Positions 56,938-64,000 of a stretch of DNA of 64,000 bases are shown here, piece by piece. The first letter of the stretch is position 1, and each line of letters begins with the position of its first letter. The notes below the pieces were generated by a model. That model had not been told where the DNA came from. It worked only from the letters and a program-made list of their open reading frames with translations, and made no database searches. Location: positions 1 through 64,000 of the forward strand of contig JBBQCZ010000001.1 in the NCBI GenBank assembly GCA_038319215.1, written 5' to 3'. Source of the DNA: Bact-19 sp038319215 (GTDB taxonomy: Bacteria; Bacteroidota; Bacteroidia; Bacteroidales; ML635J-15). Both the position numbers and the translations under genes were made by a program.

Positions 56938-57720
56938 ATGAGGTATATTTATTTAGTTCTAGTATTATTTGTTTGCCTTTCTGGTTTCTCATCAAACGTT
57001 GCGAGAGACTCTTCCCGAACTGTAATTAGTAGGGATAAGAGCGGAAATGTAACTTCCATAATAAATTATAAAAACGAAGCTCTTAATGGTAAATTTATTA
57101 CATATTTTGAAAATGGTAAATTAAAAGAGAAAGGCGTTTATAAAGACAATCTGCAAGACGGGAAATGGGAAAAATTCTTTGAAAATGGTAAGAAAAGAAA
57201 TGTTGTCATGTACAAAGATGGAAAACTAAATGGCGATTTTAAAGCTTATTTTGATAATGGACAAACTCGTTTTATCGAAAAATATATTTTAGGCCAAAGA
57301 ACAGGCAAATGGGATTATTTTTATGAAAATGGAAATCTTCAAGAAGTCCAATATTATGAAAACCATAAAAAAACAGGAACTTGGTTGTATTACTACGAAA
57401 GCGGAGAATTGAAGGGTGAAATTGTTTACGCTCTGTCAAAAAAATCTGAAATTTGGAAAGAATACTATAGGTCTGGAAGGTTGATGCAGGAAACTCCATT
57501 TAGTGAAAATCTTAAGCAGGGCACTGAAAAAAAATATTTTGAGGATGGTAGTTTATCAGAAATAATAACATATAAAGACAATCAAAAAAATGGAGTTTTT
57601 GAAAAATATTCAAATCCAGAAATAATTGAAATTAAAGGACAATACTTTGAGAATCAAAAAACAGGATTATGGCAATACTTTGACAAAACAGGAGAACTAT
57701 TAAAAGAGGAAACTTTTTAA
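56938..57720 (+). CDS. Secreted MORN / YwqK-type repeat protein
   Basis: The start is set at ATG 56938 (MRYIYLVLVLFVCLSGFSSN, a signal peptide), 4 bp after the phosphoesterase stop; an upstream TTG would overlap that gene. The 260-aa protein consists almost entirely of repeats of about 22-24 aa with the pattern YFENGKLKEKGVYKDNLQDGKWEK; at least eight can be counted. These are MORN-variant repeats as in the YwqK family, sometimes labelled antitoxins, a name this sequence does not support since no toxin gene is near. Likely a periplasmic or surface beta-sheet protein. Its spacing implies co-transcription with the phosphoesterase. Confidence 0.82.
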   Translation: MRYIYLVLVLFVCLSGFSSNVARDSSRTVISRDKSGNVTSIINYKNEALNGKFITYFENGKLKEKGVYKDNLQDGKWEKFFENGKKRNVVMYKDGKLNGDFKAYFDNGQTRFIEKYILGQRTGKWDYFYENGNLQEVQYYENHKKTGTWLYYYESGELKGEIVYALSKKSEIWKEYYRSGRLMQETPFSENLKQGTEKKYFEDGSLSEIITYKDNQKNGVFEKYSNPEIIEIKGQYFENQKTGLWQYFDKTGELLKEETF

Positions 57721-57796
57721 TGGTATAATTATTTTCAATCTAATCTTATAAGCATCATTTTTTTGTCACTTTACTAGAGCTGTCTTTGTATTTTTT

Positions 57797-57804
57797 TATC
57801 TTTG
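57797..57804 (+). promoter_or_regulatory. -7 box of the NtrC-type regulator gene
   Basis: TATCTTTG fits TAnnTTTG exactly. It ends 21 bp before ATG 57826, which rules out an in-frame TTG at 57802 as the start. No -33 element at standard distance is evident. Confidence 0.5.
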
Positions 57805-57825
57805 CAGAAAGTAAAATATTATATC

Positions 57826-58986
57826 ATGGCAAAAATTTTAATTATAGACGACGAAAGAAGTATTCGTAATACTCTAAAAGACATTCTCACATTCGAAAGT
57901 CACAATGTAGATTTGGCAGAAGATGGCAAAGTTGGATTGCAACTTGCGTCGGAGAATACGTACGATATAATTTTCTGTGATATTAAAATGCCTCAAATGG
58001 ATGGCATTGAAGTTCTTGAGAGCCTTCATGAATCGGCTCCTGAAGTTCCAGTAGTTATGATTTCTGGGCATGGAAATATTGAAACGGCTGTGGAGGCGAT
58101 AAAAAAAGGGGCTTTTGATTTTATTCCCAAACCTTTAGACCTTAACAGAATAATGATTACTCTACGCAATGCTTTAGATAAATCAAATCTGATTATGGAA
58201 ACCAAAACCTTGAAAAAGAAGGTTAATATGAAGTATCAGATGATTGGAGAATCTGCAGCAATTCAGAAAGTAAAAGATATGATTGAACGGGTTGCTCCAA
58301 CTGATGCAAGAATTTTAATTACTGGTGAAAATGGCACAGGAAAAGAAGTTGTTGCTCGTTGGTTGCACGAAAAAAGCAATCGTGCGCAAGCTCCATTTAT
58401 TGAAGTTAACTGCGCTGCAATTCCATCAGAACTTATTGAAAGTGAACTTTTTGGACACGAAAAAGGAGCGTTTACTTCGGCAATTAAGCAAAGAAAAGGA
58501 AAGTTTGAACAAGCAGATGGCGGCACAATATTTCTTGATGAAATTGGTGATATGAGTTTGTCCGCGCAAGCCAAAGTTTTAAGAGCTCTGCAAGAAAATA
58601 AAATAACCAGAGTAGGTAGCGATAAAGATATAGATGTTAACGTACGAATAATTGCTGCAACTAATAAAAATTTAAGTTCCGAAATAGAAAAAACAAATTT
58701 TCGTGAGGATCTGTACCATAGACTAAGCGTAATTTTAATTCATGTTCCCTCTCTTAATTCTAGAATAGAAGATATTCCACTGCTTGCAGATTATTTTGTT
58801 GAAATTTCGTGTGCAGAACAAAATCTTCCAGTAAAAAAAATAACAGATGGCGCAATTCAAGAATTGGAAAAAATAAACTGGACTGGAAATGTTCGCGAAT
58901 TTCGAAATGTTATTGAAAGACTTGTAATTCTGTGTGGAGATAAAATTAATGCCGAAGATGTAGTAGCTTATGCAAGGCCTCTATAA
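57826..58986 (+). CDS. Sigma-54-dependent response regulator (NtrC family) without C-terminal HTH
   Basis: The start is set at ATG 57826 (MAKILIIDDE). The 386-aa protein has a receiver (1-120) with DDE at 8-10, phospho-acceptor D52 (FCDIKMPQ), a SGHG switch residue and PKP lysine. The AAA+ activator domain (about 140-375) has Walker A GENGTGKE, the L1 loop as GAFTSA in place of GAFTGA, Walker B GGTIFLDEIGD and the arginine-finger region FREDLYHRL. The protein stops at about the end of the AAA+ lid, so the Fis-type HTH usual in NtrC relatives is missing. It should activate sigma-54 polymerase when phosphorylated, perhaps without fixed DNA sites. No partner kinase is adjacent; the operon at 14828 is a distant candidate. 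Confidence 0.9.
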   Translation: MAKILIIDDERSIRNTLKDILTFESHNVDLAEDGKVGLQLASENTYDIIFCDIKMPQMDGIEVLESLHESAPEVPVVMISGHGNIETAVEAIKKGAFDFIPKPLDLNRIMITLRNALDKSNLIMETKTLKKKVNMKYQMIGESAAIQKVKDMIERVAPTDARILITGENGTGKEVVARWLHEKSNRAQAPFIEVNCAAIPSELIESELFGHEKGAFTSAIKQRKGKFEQADGGTIFLDEIGDMSLSAQAKVLRALQENKITRVGSDKDIDVNVRIIAATNKNLSSEIEKTNFREDLYHRLSVILIHVPSLNSRIEDIPLLADYFVEISCAEQNLPVKKITDGAIQELEKINWTGNVREFRNVIERLVILCGDKINAEDVVAYARPL

Positions 58987-59029
58987 AACTCTTTGCAATA
59001 TATTTTATTTTTTATAAATAAATTTTTAA

Positions 59030-59037
59030 TACATTTG
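59030..59037 (+). promoter_or_regulatory. -7 box of the CotH-DUF4956-VTC operon
   Basis: TACATTTG fits TAnnTTTG exactly. The implied leader before ATG 59137 is about 93 nt, long for this window. No -33 TTG at the standard distance. Confidence 0.4.
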
Positions 59038-59136
59038 TTGTCTTAAATTAAAATATAGATTTATTATTGCTATTTCAAAAGTCTTCTAATTGCTAATAAA
59101 TCTATTTTTTAGCGATTTTTCAAAAAGTGATTTGGA

Positions 59137-62094
59137 ATGAAAAAAAGGATTATTGAAATTGCAACATACATTATTTTAATTGGTTTAGTTATAGGGTTCA
59201 TGTTTCTAAACTTAAAAAAGAATAGAAAACCCCATCCAAGTGAAAATTTTGAGATATTCTGCGATTTTGAAACTACTGATACTGCTGGAAATTTCATTAC
59301 AAATAATACAAATTTTTTAATTCCAGGTACAAATACTTCTTACAAATCCAATCCTGACGAAAATGATTATCTGGTTATTCCGGATTATATGCCGTATTAT
59401 GGATTGGCGATTTTGCCAGAGATTATTGGACCTTCAAATATTACCTTCGAATTGTTGCGCAAAAAAGGTTCAGACGCCAGTCTTTGTGTTATGGGGATAA
59501 GAGATGTAAGGTTTTATAGCCAAACACAAACAGTTGAAAAAGTTATAAACGACGAGTGGGAACTTTTAAGCCTTACAGTTATAACCGATATTAATTTTCA
59601 CGATTCTATCACATGTTATATTTCAAATCCAAATAAGCAAATCGTTAACATCGACGATTTGAAGATATCCATAAATTATGGAGCTTATTATCCGATTTAT
59701 AAAGAAGCTCCTTTGCTTATTTATATTATTGAACCAGAATTAAAAAAACTGGAAAAGAAGAGAGATGAGGCTTTTGCTAAAGGAATATTAATTACCGAGG
59801 AAGACAGTTGGGTAAAAGCATTGGTTTTTGGTGATAATAAAATGATGCATGCCGAAGTCCGACTTAAGGGAGATTGGCTAGATCATCTTGTGGGCGACAA
59901 GGTGTCTTTAAGAGTAAAACTCGTCGACGATTCTTGGCGTGGAATGCGAGTTTTTTCAGTACAAAATCCATATACTAGAGGTTTTACTAATGAGTGGATT
60001 ATTCATCAAACATGTAAAGATGAGGATATATTAACCACAAGATACGATTTTGTCCCTGTATATTTAAATGGCAATTCTTTGGGTATTTATGCTTACGAAG
60101 AGCACTTTCAAAAAGAATTAGTCGAATCTTCATTAAGGCGAGAAGGACCAATTATTAAATTCTCGGAAAACGATTTTTGGGAGTATATGCAGTCTGGTTT
60201 TACAAAAGGATTTGCCTACGAAATGAGCGTTATAGAACCATTTTCGGAATCTAAAATTATGAAGGACTCTGTTCAGTTTAACCATTTTGTAAATGCAGAA
60301 AATCTACTTCATACTTTTAGGGAACTCGATGCAAAAGTATCTGACATTTTCGATGTGAAAAAACTTGCAAAATTTATAGCTTTTTTAAATTCTCGAAACT
60401 CTGCTCATGCTATCGAATGGCATAATATGAGATTTTACTATAATCCAGTTTTATGTAGATTGGAACCAATCGCGTTCGACATTTTTGCTGGAGCAACAGA
60501 ATACCCAAACGATAGGCCAATAACCACATTTCTAACAACATTTAACCTCGATACTAGATTGAACTCTTTTTTTTATCTTATGTCCGACTCTACATTTAAA
60601 GAAGAATACTTTCAGCAGTTAGACAAGTTTTTAACCACTCGCGACTTCGACTTTTATAAGGAAAAATACAAAAAAGAATACCGAGAGAAAGATAGTATTA
60701 TAAAAATTGAATATAAACCATACAATCCAGATGTTGTGCAGTTTGAAAAAATAAAATCTAAAATAGAATTGTTGCTGCCCGATTTTATGGATTCATTAGC
60801 AAAACCATCTTATGTTAAAAGAGTTGATGCTCTCAGTAATATTAAATTTAACACATCTTGGCCAGAAAGACCAGATATCTATGCCGATAACTACGTTAGG
60901 TGTTTCAAAAAGGGAAATAATAAGTTCTTTATGAGGATTTACTTTAATGAAGATTTCATCATAACCGGAGTGGGAACATATGAAAAGATAACGGAACCAT
61001 TAGATATTCTTGTTGACAGGCCAGACAACAATAGAATTTTTGAAAAAGAAATTCCAGTTAAAGATTTCTCAGACAACGATTATTATATGTATTTTAAATT
61101 GCAAACTAAAGACACTGTATTTAAAACTAGAATATATCCTTGGCCAGCCCCAGTTTCATACAATCCTAGAAACGACATTGCTTCTAAATCGGTTGATTTA
61201 ACGAAGTTTACGGATGCAAAAAGCAAAACTATTACATTCAAGGGCAAAAATGAATTTGACACTCACATATATATTCCGGCTGGTTATAAAGTGGTTTTTG
61301 AACCGGGAACAACAATTGACATGAGAAAAAAATCTGCATTTATTAGTTGTTCTCCTATAAGTATTAATGGAACAAAAGAAAAACCAGTAAAGATTTTTTC
61401 ATCAGACAAAACGGCAATGGGCTTTACAATTTTGCAGGCTGAAGAAAAATCAACAGTTAAATACGCAGAATTTAGAGACTTTAACACAATGAATTATAAT
61501 GGATGGCTACTAACAGGGGCGGTCACTTTTTATGAATCAGATGTTGAGATTTATAATACTATTTTTACCGATAATCATTGCGAAGACATGCTTAACACCG
61601 TAAGAAGTAAGTTCTATCTTAAGGACTGTTTGCTGCAAAACACTTTTGGCGATTCGCACGATTCCGATTTTTGTACGGGAACTCTCGATAACTGTAGGTT
61701 TGAAAATAATGGAAATGATGCTATCGACTTTTCAACTAGTCAGGTAAATATTTTAAACTGTACGATTAATAAAGCTGTAGATAAAGGAATAAGTCTGGGG
61801 GAACATACCAATGCAATTATAAAAAATGTGGTTATTTCAAATGTAAATATCGGAGTAGCTTCAAAGGACTTGTCAGATGCGAAAATAGACAAATTATTAA
61901 TTTCAAATGTAACTTATGGCTTTGTTTTATTGCAGAAAAAACCAGAATTTGGTCCTGCAACTATAACTTGTACCAATGGAAAAATTGAAAATGCAAATAC
62001 TCAATTTTTAATAGAAAGAGGCTCAGTACTTATTTATAATGCTACAACTTATAATGGAATAAAGCCTAAATTATTTGCACTTTTTTATGAATAA
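59137..62094 (+). CDS. CotH-kinase-like protein with C-terminal beta-helix
   Basis: This 985-aa protein has an N-terminal TM anchor (about 8-25) and a beta-sandwich-like region (about 40-195). The CotH-type atypical kinase domain spans about 215-510: AEVRLKGDWLDHL, LRVKL, MRVFSVQNP, ILTTRYDFVPVYLNG, GIYAYEEHFQKELVE, and near the C-lobe HAIEWHNMRFYYN and EPIAFDIFAG with a metal-binding-type Asp. CotH enzymes phosphorylate secreted proteins in spore formers. After a linker, a right-handed beta-helix of about 250 aa follows (about 720-970, rungs such as DNCRFENNGNDAIDF and NILNCTINKAVDKGI). It heads a tight operon with DUF4956 and VTC-domain genes, a combination found in several bacterial phyla. 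Substrate unknown; activity is inferred from motifs only. Confidence 0.75.
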   Translation: MKKRIIEIATYIILIGLVIGFMFLNLKKNRKPHPSENFEIFCDFETTDTAGNFITNNTNFLIPGTNTSYKSNPDENDYLVIPDYMPYYGLAILPEIIGPSNITFELLRKKGSDASLCVMGIRDVRFYSQTQTVEKVINDEWELLSLTVITDINFHDSITCYISNPNKQIVNIDDLKISINYGAYYPIYKEAPLLIYIIEPELKKLEKKRDEAFAKGILITEEDSWVKALVFGDNKMMHAEVRLKGDWLDHLVGDKVSLRVKLVDDSWRGMRVFSVQNPYTRGFTNEWIIHQTCKDEDILTTRYDFVPVYLNGNSLGIYAYEEHFQKELVESSLRREGPIIKFSENDFWEYMQSGFTKGFAYEMSVIEPFSESKIMKDSVQFNHFVNAENLLHTFRELDAKVSDIFDVKKLAKFIAFLNSRNSAHAIEWHNMRFYYNPVLCRLEPIAFDIFAGATEYPNDRPITTFLTTFNLDTRLNSFFYLMSDSTFKEEYFQQLDKFLTTRDFDFYKEKYKKEYREKDSIIKIEYKPYNPDVVQFEKIKSKIELLLPDFMDSLAKPSYVKRVDALSNIKFNTSWPERPDIYADNYVRCFKKGNNKFFMRIYFNEDFIITGVGTYEKITEPLDILVDRPDNNRIFEKEIPVKDFSDNDYYMYFKLQTKDTVFKTRIYPWPAPVSYNPRNDIASKSVDLTKFTDAKSKTITFKGKNEFDTHIYIPAGYKVVFEPGTTIDMRKKSAFISCSPISINGTKEKPVKIFSSDKTAMGFTILQAEEKSTVKYAEFRDFNTMNYNGWLLTGAVTFYESDVEIYNTIFTDNHCEDMLNTVRSKFYLKDCLLQNTFGDSHDSDFCTGTLDNCRFENNGNDAIDFSTSQVNILNCTINKAVDKGISLGEHTNAIIKNVVISNVNIGVASKDLSDAKIDKLLISNVTYGFVLLQKKPEFGPATITCTNGKIENANTQFLIERGSVLIYNATTYNGIKPKLFALFYE

Positions 62095-62127
62095 ATAATA
62101 TTATTTTTACAAATAAAATTTTGAATT

Positions 62128-62799
62128 ATGAACAGTTACGAAAAGATTTTACAGTATTTTAACTTTGCACCACAAGAAATAGACCTTACTTTATTTGTAG
62201 TTAATGCAGCATTGGCAATTTTATTATCGTTAATACTCGAGTTAACATATCGTCGTTGTGCAAATAGCCTTTCAAATAAAAGCCAGTTTTCATACAACTT
62301 TATAATGGTTTCAATGACCACGATGCTTATTATTACATTAGTGGGTAGTTCTGTTGCATTATCATTAGGTTTGGTGGGTGCACTTTCAATTGTTAGGTAT
62401 CGTGCCGCAATTAAAGAACCCGAAGAACTTTCATATTTATTTCTTGCAATTGCAACAGGTTTGGGAATGGGCGCAAATCAACCCGTTATCACCATTATTG
62501 CATTTTTTATCTTATTAACGGTAATTTGGGTAAGATATCTTGTAAAACCAATGAACAAACTTAGTGCATACAATCTTATTGTAAATTTGCAAGACCCGCA
62601 GGAAGGCGACATGGAAAAAATTATTGGTATTGTGAACTTAAAGTTTAGCCGTCCAGCGCTTCGTCGTTTTGACCAGAGCAAAACTAATTTGGATTTGGCT
62701 TTTAGAGTAAGAGTGAAGAATATTGAAAACTTGACAGATTGTAAAAACGAACTGTTAAAAATTGATAATTCAACCGTTTCTTTTGTTGACATTCAATAA
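62128..62799 (+). CDS. DUF4956 membrane protein
   Basis: This 223-aa protein has TM segments at about 21-42, 53-80 and 99-130 and a soluble C-terminal domain of about 80 aa. The block GLVGALSIVRYRAAIKEPEE followed by a second glycine-rich helix (AIATGLGMGANQ) is the DUF4956 signature. The family has no known activity but recurs beside VTC-domain and CotH genes. Here it lies 33 bp after CotH, and its stop overlaps the VTC start by one base (TAATG), so the three are probably co-expressed. It may be the membrane channel or anchor of a polyphosphate or cell-surface phosphorylation system (inference). Confidence 0.88.
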   Translation: MNSYEKILQYFNFAPQEIDLTLFVVNAALAILLSLILELTYRRCANSLSNKSQFSYNFIMVSMTTMLIITLVGSSVALSLGLVGALSIVRYRAAIKEPEELSYLFLAIATGLGMGANQPVITIIAFFILLTVIWVRYLVKPMNKLSAYNLIVNLQDPQEGDMEKIIGIVNLKFSRPALRRFDQSKTNLDLAFRVRVKNIENLTDCKNELLKIDNSTVSFVDIQ

Positions 62800-63509
62800 T
62801 GGAAAATAACGAAGTAAAATATACCAAGTTAGAAAACTTTAGGTACGAGCGTAAGTTTAAACCAACTGCTCTTTCGTATCAACAGGTAAAAAATATTGTG
62901 TTTTCATCTGCCGCTTTTTTTCGTAGCATATATAAGCCTCGTTTTGTAAACAATATATATCTTGATTCGCCCGAATTAGATGCTTATTTTGATAATGTAG
63001 GCGGAAAATCAGATCGAAAAAAATATAGAATTCGTTGGTATGGTGAGCCTATTGGTAAAATATCCGGAGCAATTTTCGAAATCAAAATCAAAAATGCTTA
63101 TCGTGGAACAAAAAAGTCTTTTTTCTTGCCAGATTTTGAAATGAGCGAATCGGTTTCTTCTGCTTATATTCGTGAAATATTTAGGTCTTCGGAAATTCCT
63201 CAGGAAGTTTTTAGCGAAATTTCTGGTCTCGAAATAAAGCTAATGAATAGATATAAGCGCGATTATTTTAGAGATCTTACTGGCAATTTTCGTTTGACAA
63301 TTGACTCTGAAATTACATATTTTAAGCTTAACGAATCATATAATAGGCTAAATGATAAATTTACAGATCCAGAAGTGGTTGTAGAAATAAAGTATGACGA
63401 AGAGCACAATGAAACAGCCGCGGGTGTAATTAATACTATGCCTTTCCATATGACAAGAAATTCAAAGTATGTGGATGGAATTGCCTGGTTTTATGAGGTC
63501 AGTCTTTAG
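62799..63509 (+). CDS. VTC-domain protein (polyphosphate polymerase-like)
   Basis: This 236-aa soluble cytoplasmic protein consists of one VTC/triphosphate-tunnel domain. The charged residues expected to line the tunnel are visible: YERKFKP at the start, YLDSPELDAYF, KKYRIRWYG, IFEIKIKN, MNRYKRDYF, LTIDSEI, VVEIKY and RNSKYVDG. In yeast VTC this fold makes inorganic polyphosphate from ATP with Mn2+. Bacterial members beside CotH and DUF4956 are annotated as polyphosphate polymerase domain proteins, but activity is unproven. No SPX domain is present, unlike eukaryotic VTC. Translationally coupled to DUF4956 (one-base overlap). Its 3' end overlaps the convergent gene by 11 bp. Confidence 0.88.
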   Translation: MENNEVKYTKLENFRYERKFKPTALSYQQVKNIVFSSAAFFRSIYKPRFVNNIYLDSPELDAYFDNVGGKSDRKKYRIRWYGEPIGKISGAIFEIKIKNAYRGTKKSFFLPDFEMSESVSSAYIREIFRSSEIPQEVFSEISGLEIKLMNRYKRDYFRDLTGNFRLTIDSEITYFKLNESYNRLNDKFTDPEVVVEIKYDEEHNETAAGVINTMPFHMTRNSKYVDGIAWFYEVSL

Positions 63510-64000
63510 TTTGGTTCTTATATTTTACAATTAAATCGTTCATCCAAATAGTATTTGAATTTTCAGATTTTACATATACACATAGTCTTTCTACAGAATT
63601 AATGGGAGTGTTAAAGAATATTGTGTCTTGAAAATAATATAATTCTTCCGATAAGTCTGTTGCCGAACGTTCTATTTCTTCAACAATTTGATTCCCGTTC
63701 TTTAGTTGATAAACCACTTTAAGATTATTTCCGGGAGAAGATACTTCTGTTTTAAAAACGCCTGTAAAATACAGATTATTATTTTGAGATAAAATATTTG
63801 AAGCTAACATGTCTTTTACTATTATACTGTCATCACTAAATAATTTATACATATAATTATCATATTCTATAAATTCAATATTTGCGGAATTATAATCTGC
63901 TGGGTTGTTAAATGTTAGCTTTTCAATATATGTAAAATTGTTTTGCACATCGAGCAGACTATCAATATCTTGAAAAGACCATGTTAGCGTTTTTGTTTCA
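63499..64000 (-). CDS. Hypothetical protein (C-terminal fragment)
   Basis: The frame stays open to the right edge of the window, so the N-terminus is missing; a GTG at 63948 is not a credible start because the frame continues upstream with sensible codons (ETKTLTWSFQDIDSLLD). The visible 166 residues are beta-rich, with no TM segment or catalytic motif, ending ERLCVYVKSE and WMNDLIVKY. They loosely recall the beta-sandwich-like region of the CotH protein (which ends VNIDDLKIS), but this is only a visual impression. No family is recognised. The gene is convergent with the VTC gene, overlapping by 11 bp at the 3' ends. Confidence 0.6.
   Translation of the reverse strand, partial: ETKTLTWSFQDIDSLLDVQNNFTYIEKLTFNNPADYNSANIEFIEYDNYMYKLFSDDSIIVKDMLASNILSQNNNLYFTGVFKTEVSSPGNNLKVVYQLKNGNQIVEEIERSATDLSEELYYFQDTIFFNTPINSVERLCVYVKSENSNTIWMNDLIVKYKNQTKD

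Noticed and set aside
56938..57720. Label as toxin-antitoxin antitoxin (YwqK family name)
   Set aside because: The protein has a signal peptide and MORN repeats, and no toxin gene is adjacent.
1..64000. Insertion sequences, prophage or defence genes
   Set aside because: No transposase, integrase, phage, restriction or CRISPR-associated protein motif was seen in any plausible gene.

Overview
The window looks like the chromosome of a low-GC Bacteroidota, probably a gliding or surface-adhesive Bacteroidales/Cytophagia-type relative. Seven genes or gene fragments end in type IX secretion system (T9SS) sorting domains: five type A and two of the gliding-associated type B. Several genes are preceded by the Bacteroidota -7 box TAnnTTTG. 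No rRNA, tRNA, CRISPR array, insertion sequence or phage gene was recognised.

Layout. 1-1910: the end of one T9SS cargo gene, a 61-bp duplicated scrap of another, and a complete propeller-like cargo gene. 2005-5071: a REP-like intergenic stretch, a convergent MuiA/DUF4139 gene with a strong terminator, and 1 kb of AT-rich DNA without genes. 5072-14627 (+): adhesin cassette A, a 913-aa anchor-J/Fn3 protein followed by a 2266-aa anchor-L/repeat/SprB protein. 14828-22768 (+): a signalling operon of two giant hybrid kinases and a receiver-ATPase protein; only the first kinase keeps the phospho-acceptor histidine. 22835-25612: leuS. 26000-29008: a two-receiver/PPDK_N ATP-grasp-like fusion. 29138-45990 (-): adhesin cassette B, a paralogue of cassette A with its 76-aa repeat expanded from about 10 to about 36 copies (4254 aa). 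46098-50558 (-): lipoprotein, O-antigen ligase/polymerase, tandem Wzz protein and a CoA-binding protein. 50683-52005: secreted sialidase. 52009-53938 (-): ECF sigma factor and an anti-sigma/TonB_C fusion. 54120-57720 (+): T9SS metallophosphoesterase and a MORN/YwqK repeat protein. 57826-58986: NtrC-type activator without a C-terminal HTH. 59137-63509 (+): CotH-kinase/beta-helix protein, DUF4956 membrane protein and a VTC (polyphosphate polymerase-like) protein. 63499-64000 (-): a partial unknown gene.

How it may fit together (inference). Most of the window is devoted to the cell envelope and surface: two paralogous T9SS adhesin cassettes on opposite strands flank a membrane-sensor module, and next to cassette B lies a surface-polysaccharide chain-length and ligase module. 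The most notable systems are the duplicated adhesin cassettes with a higher-order 2 x 76-aa repeat, the kinase series with missing histidines, and the CotH-DUF4956-VTC operon.
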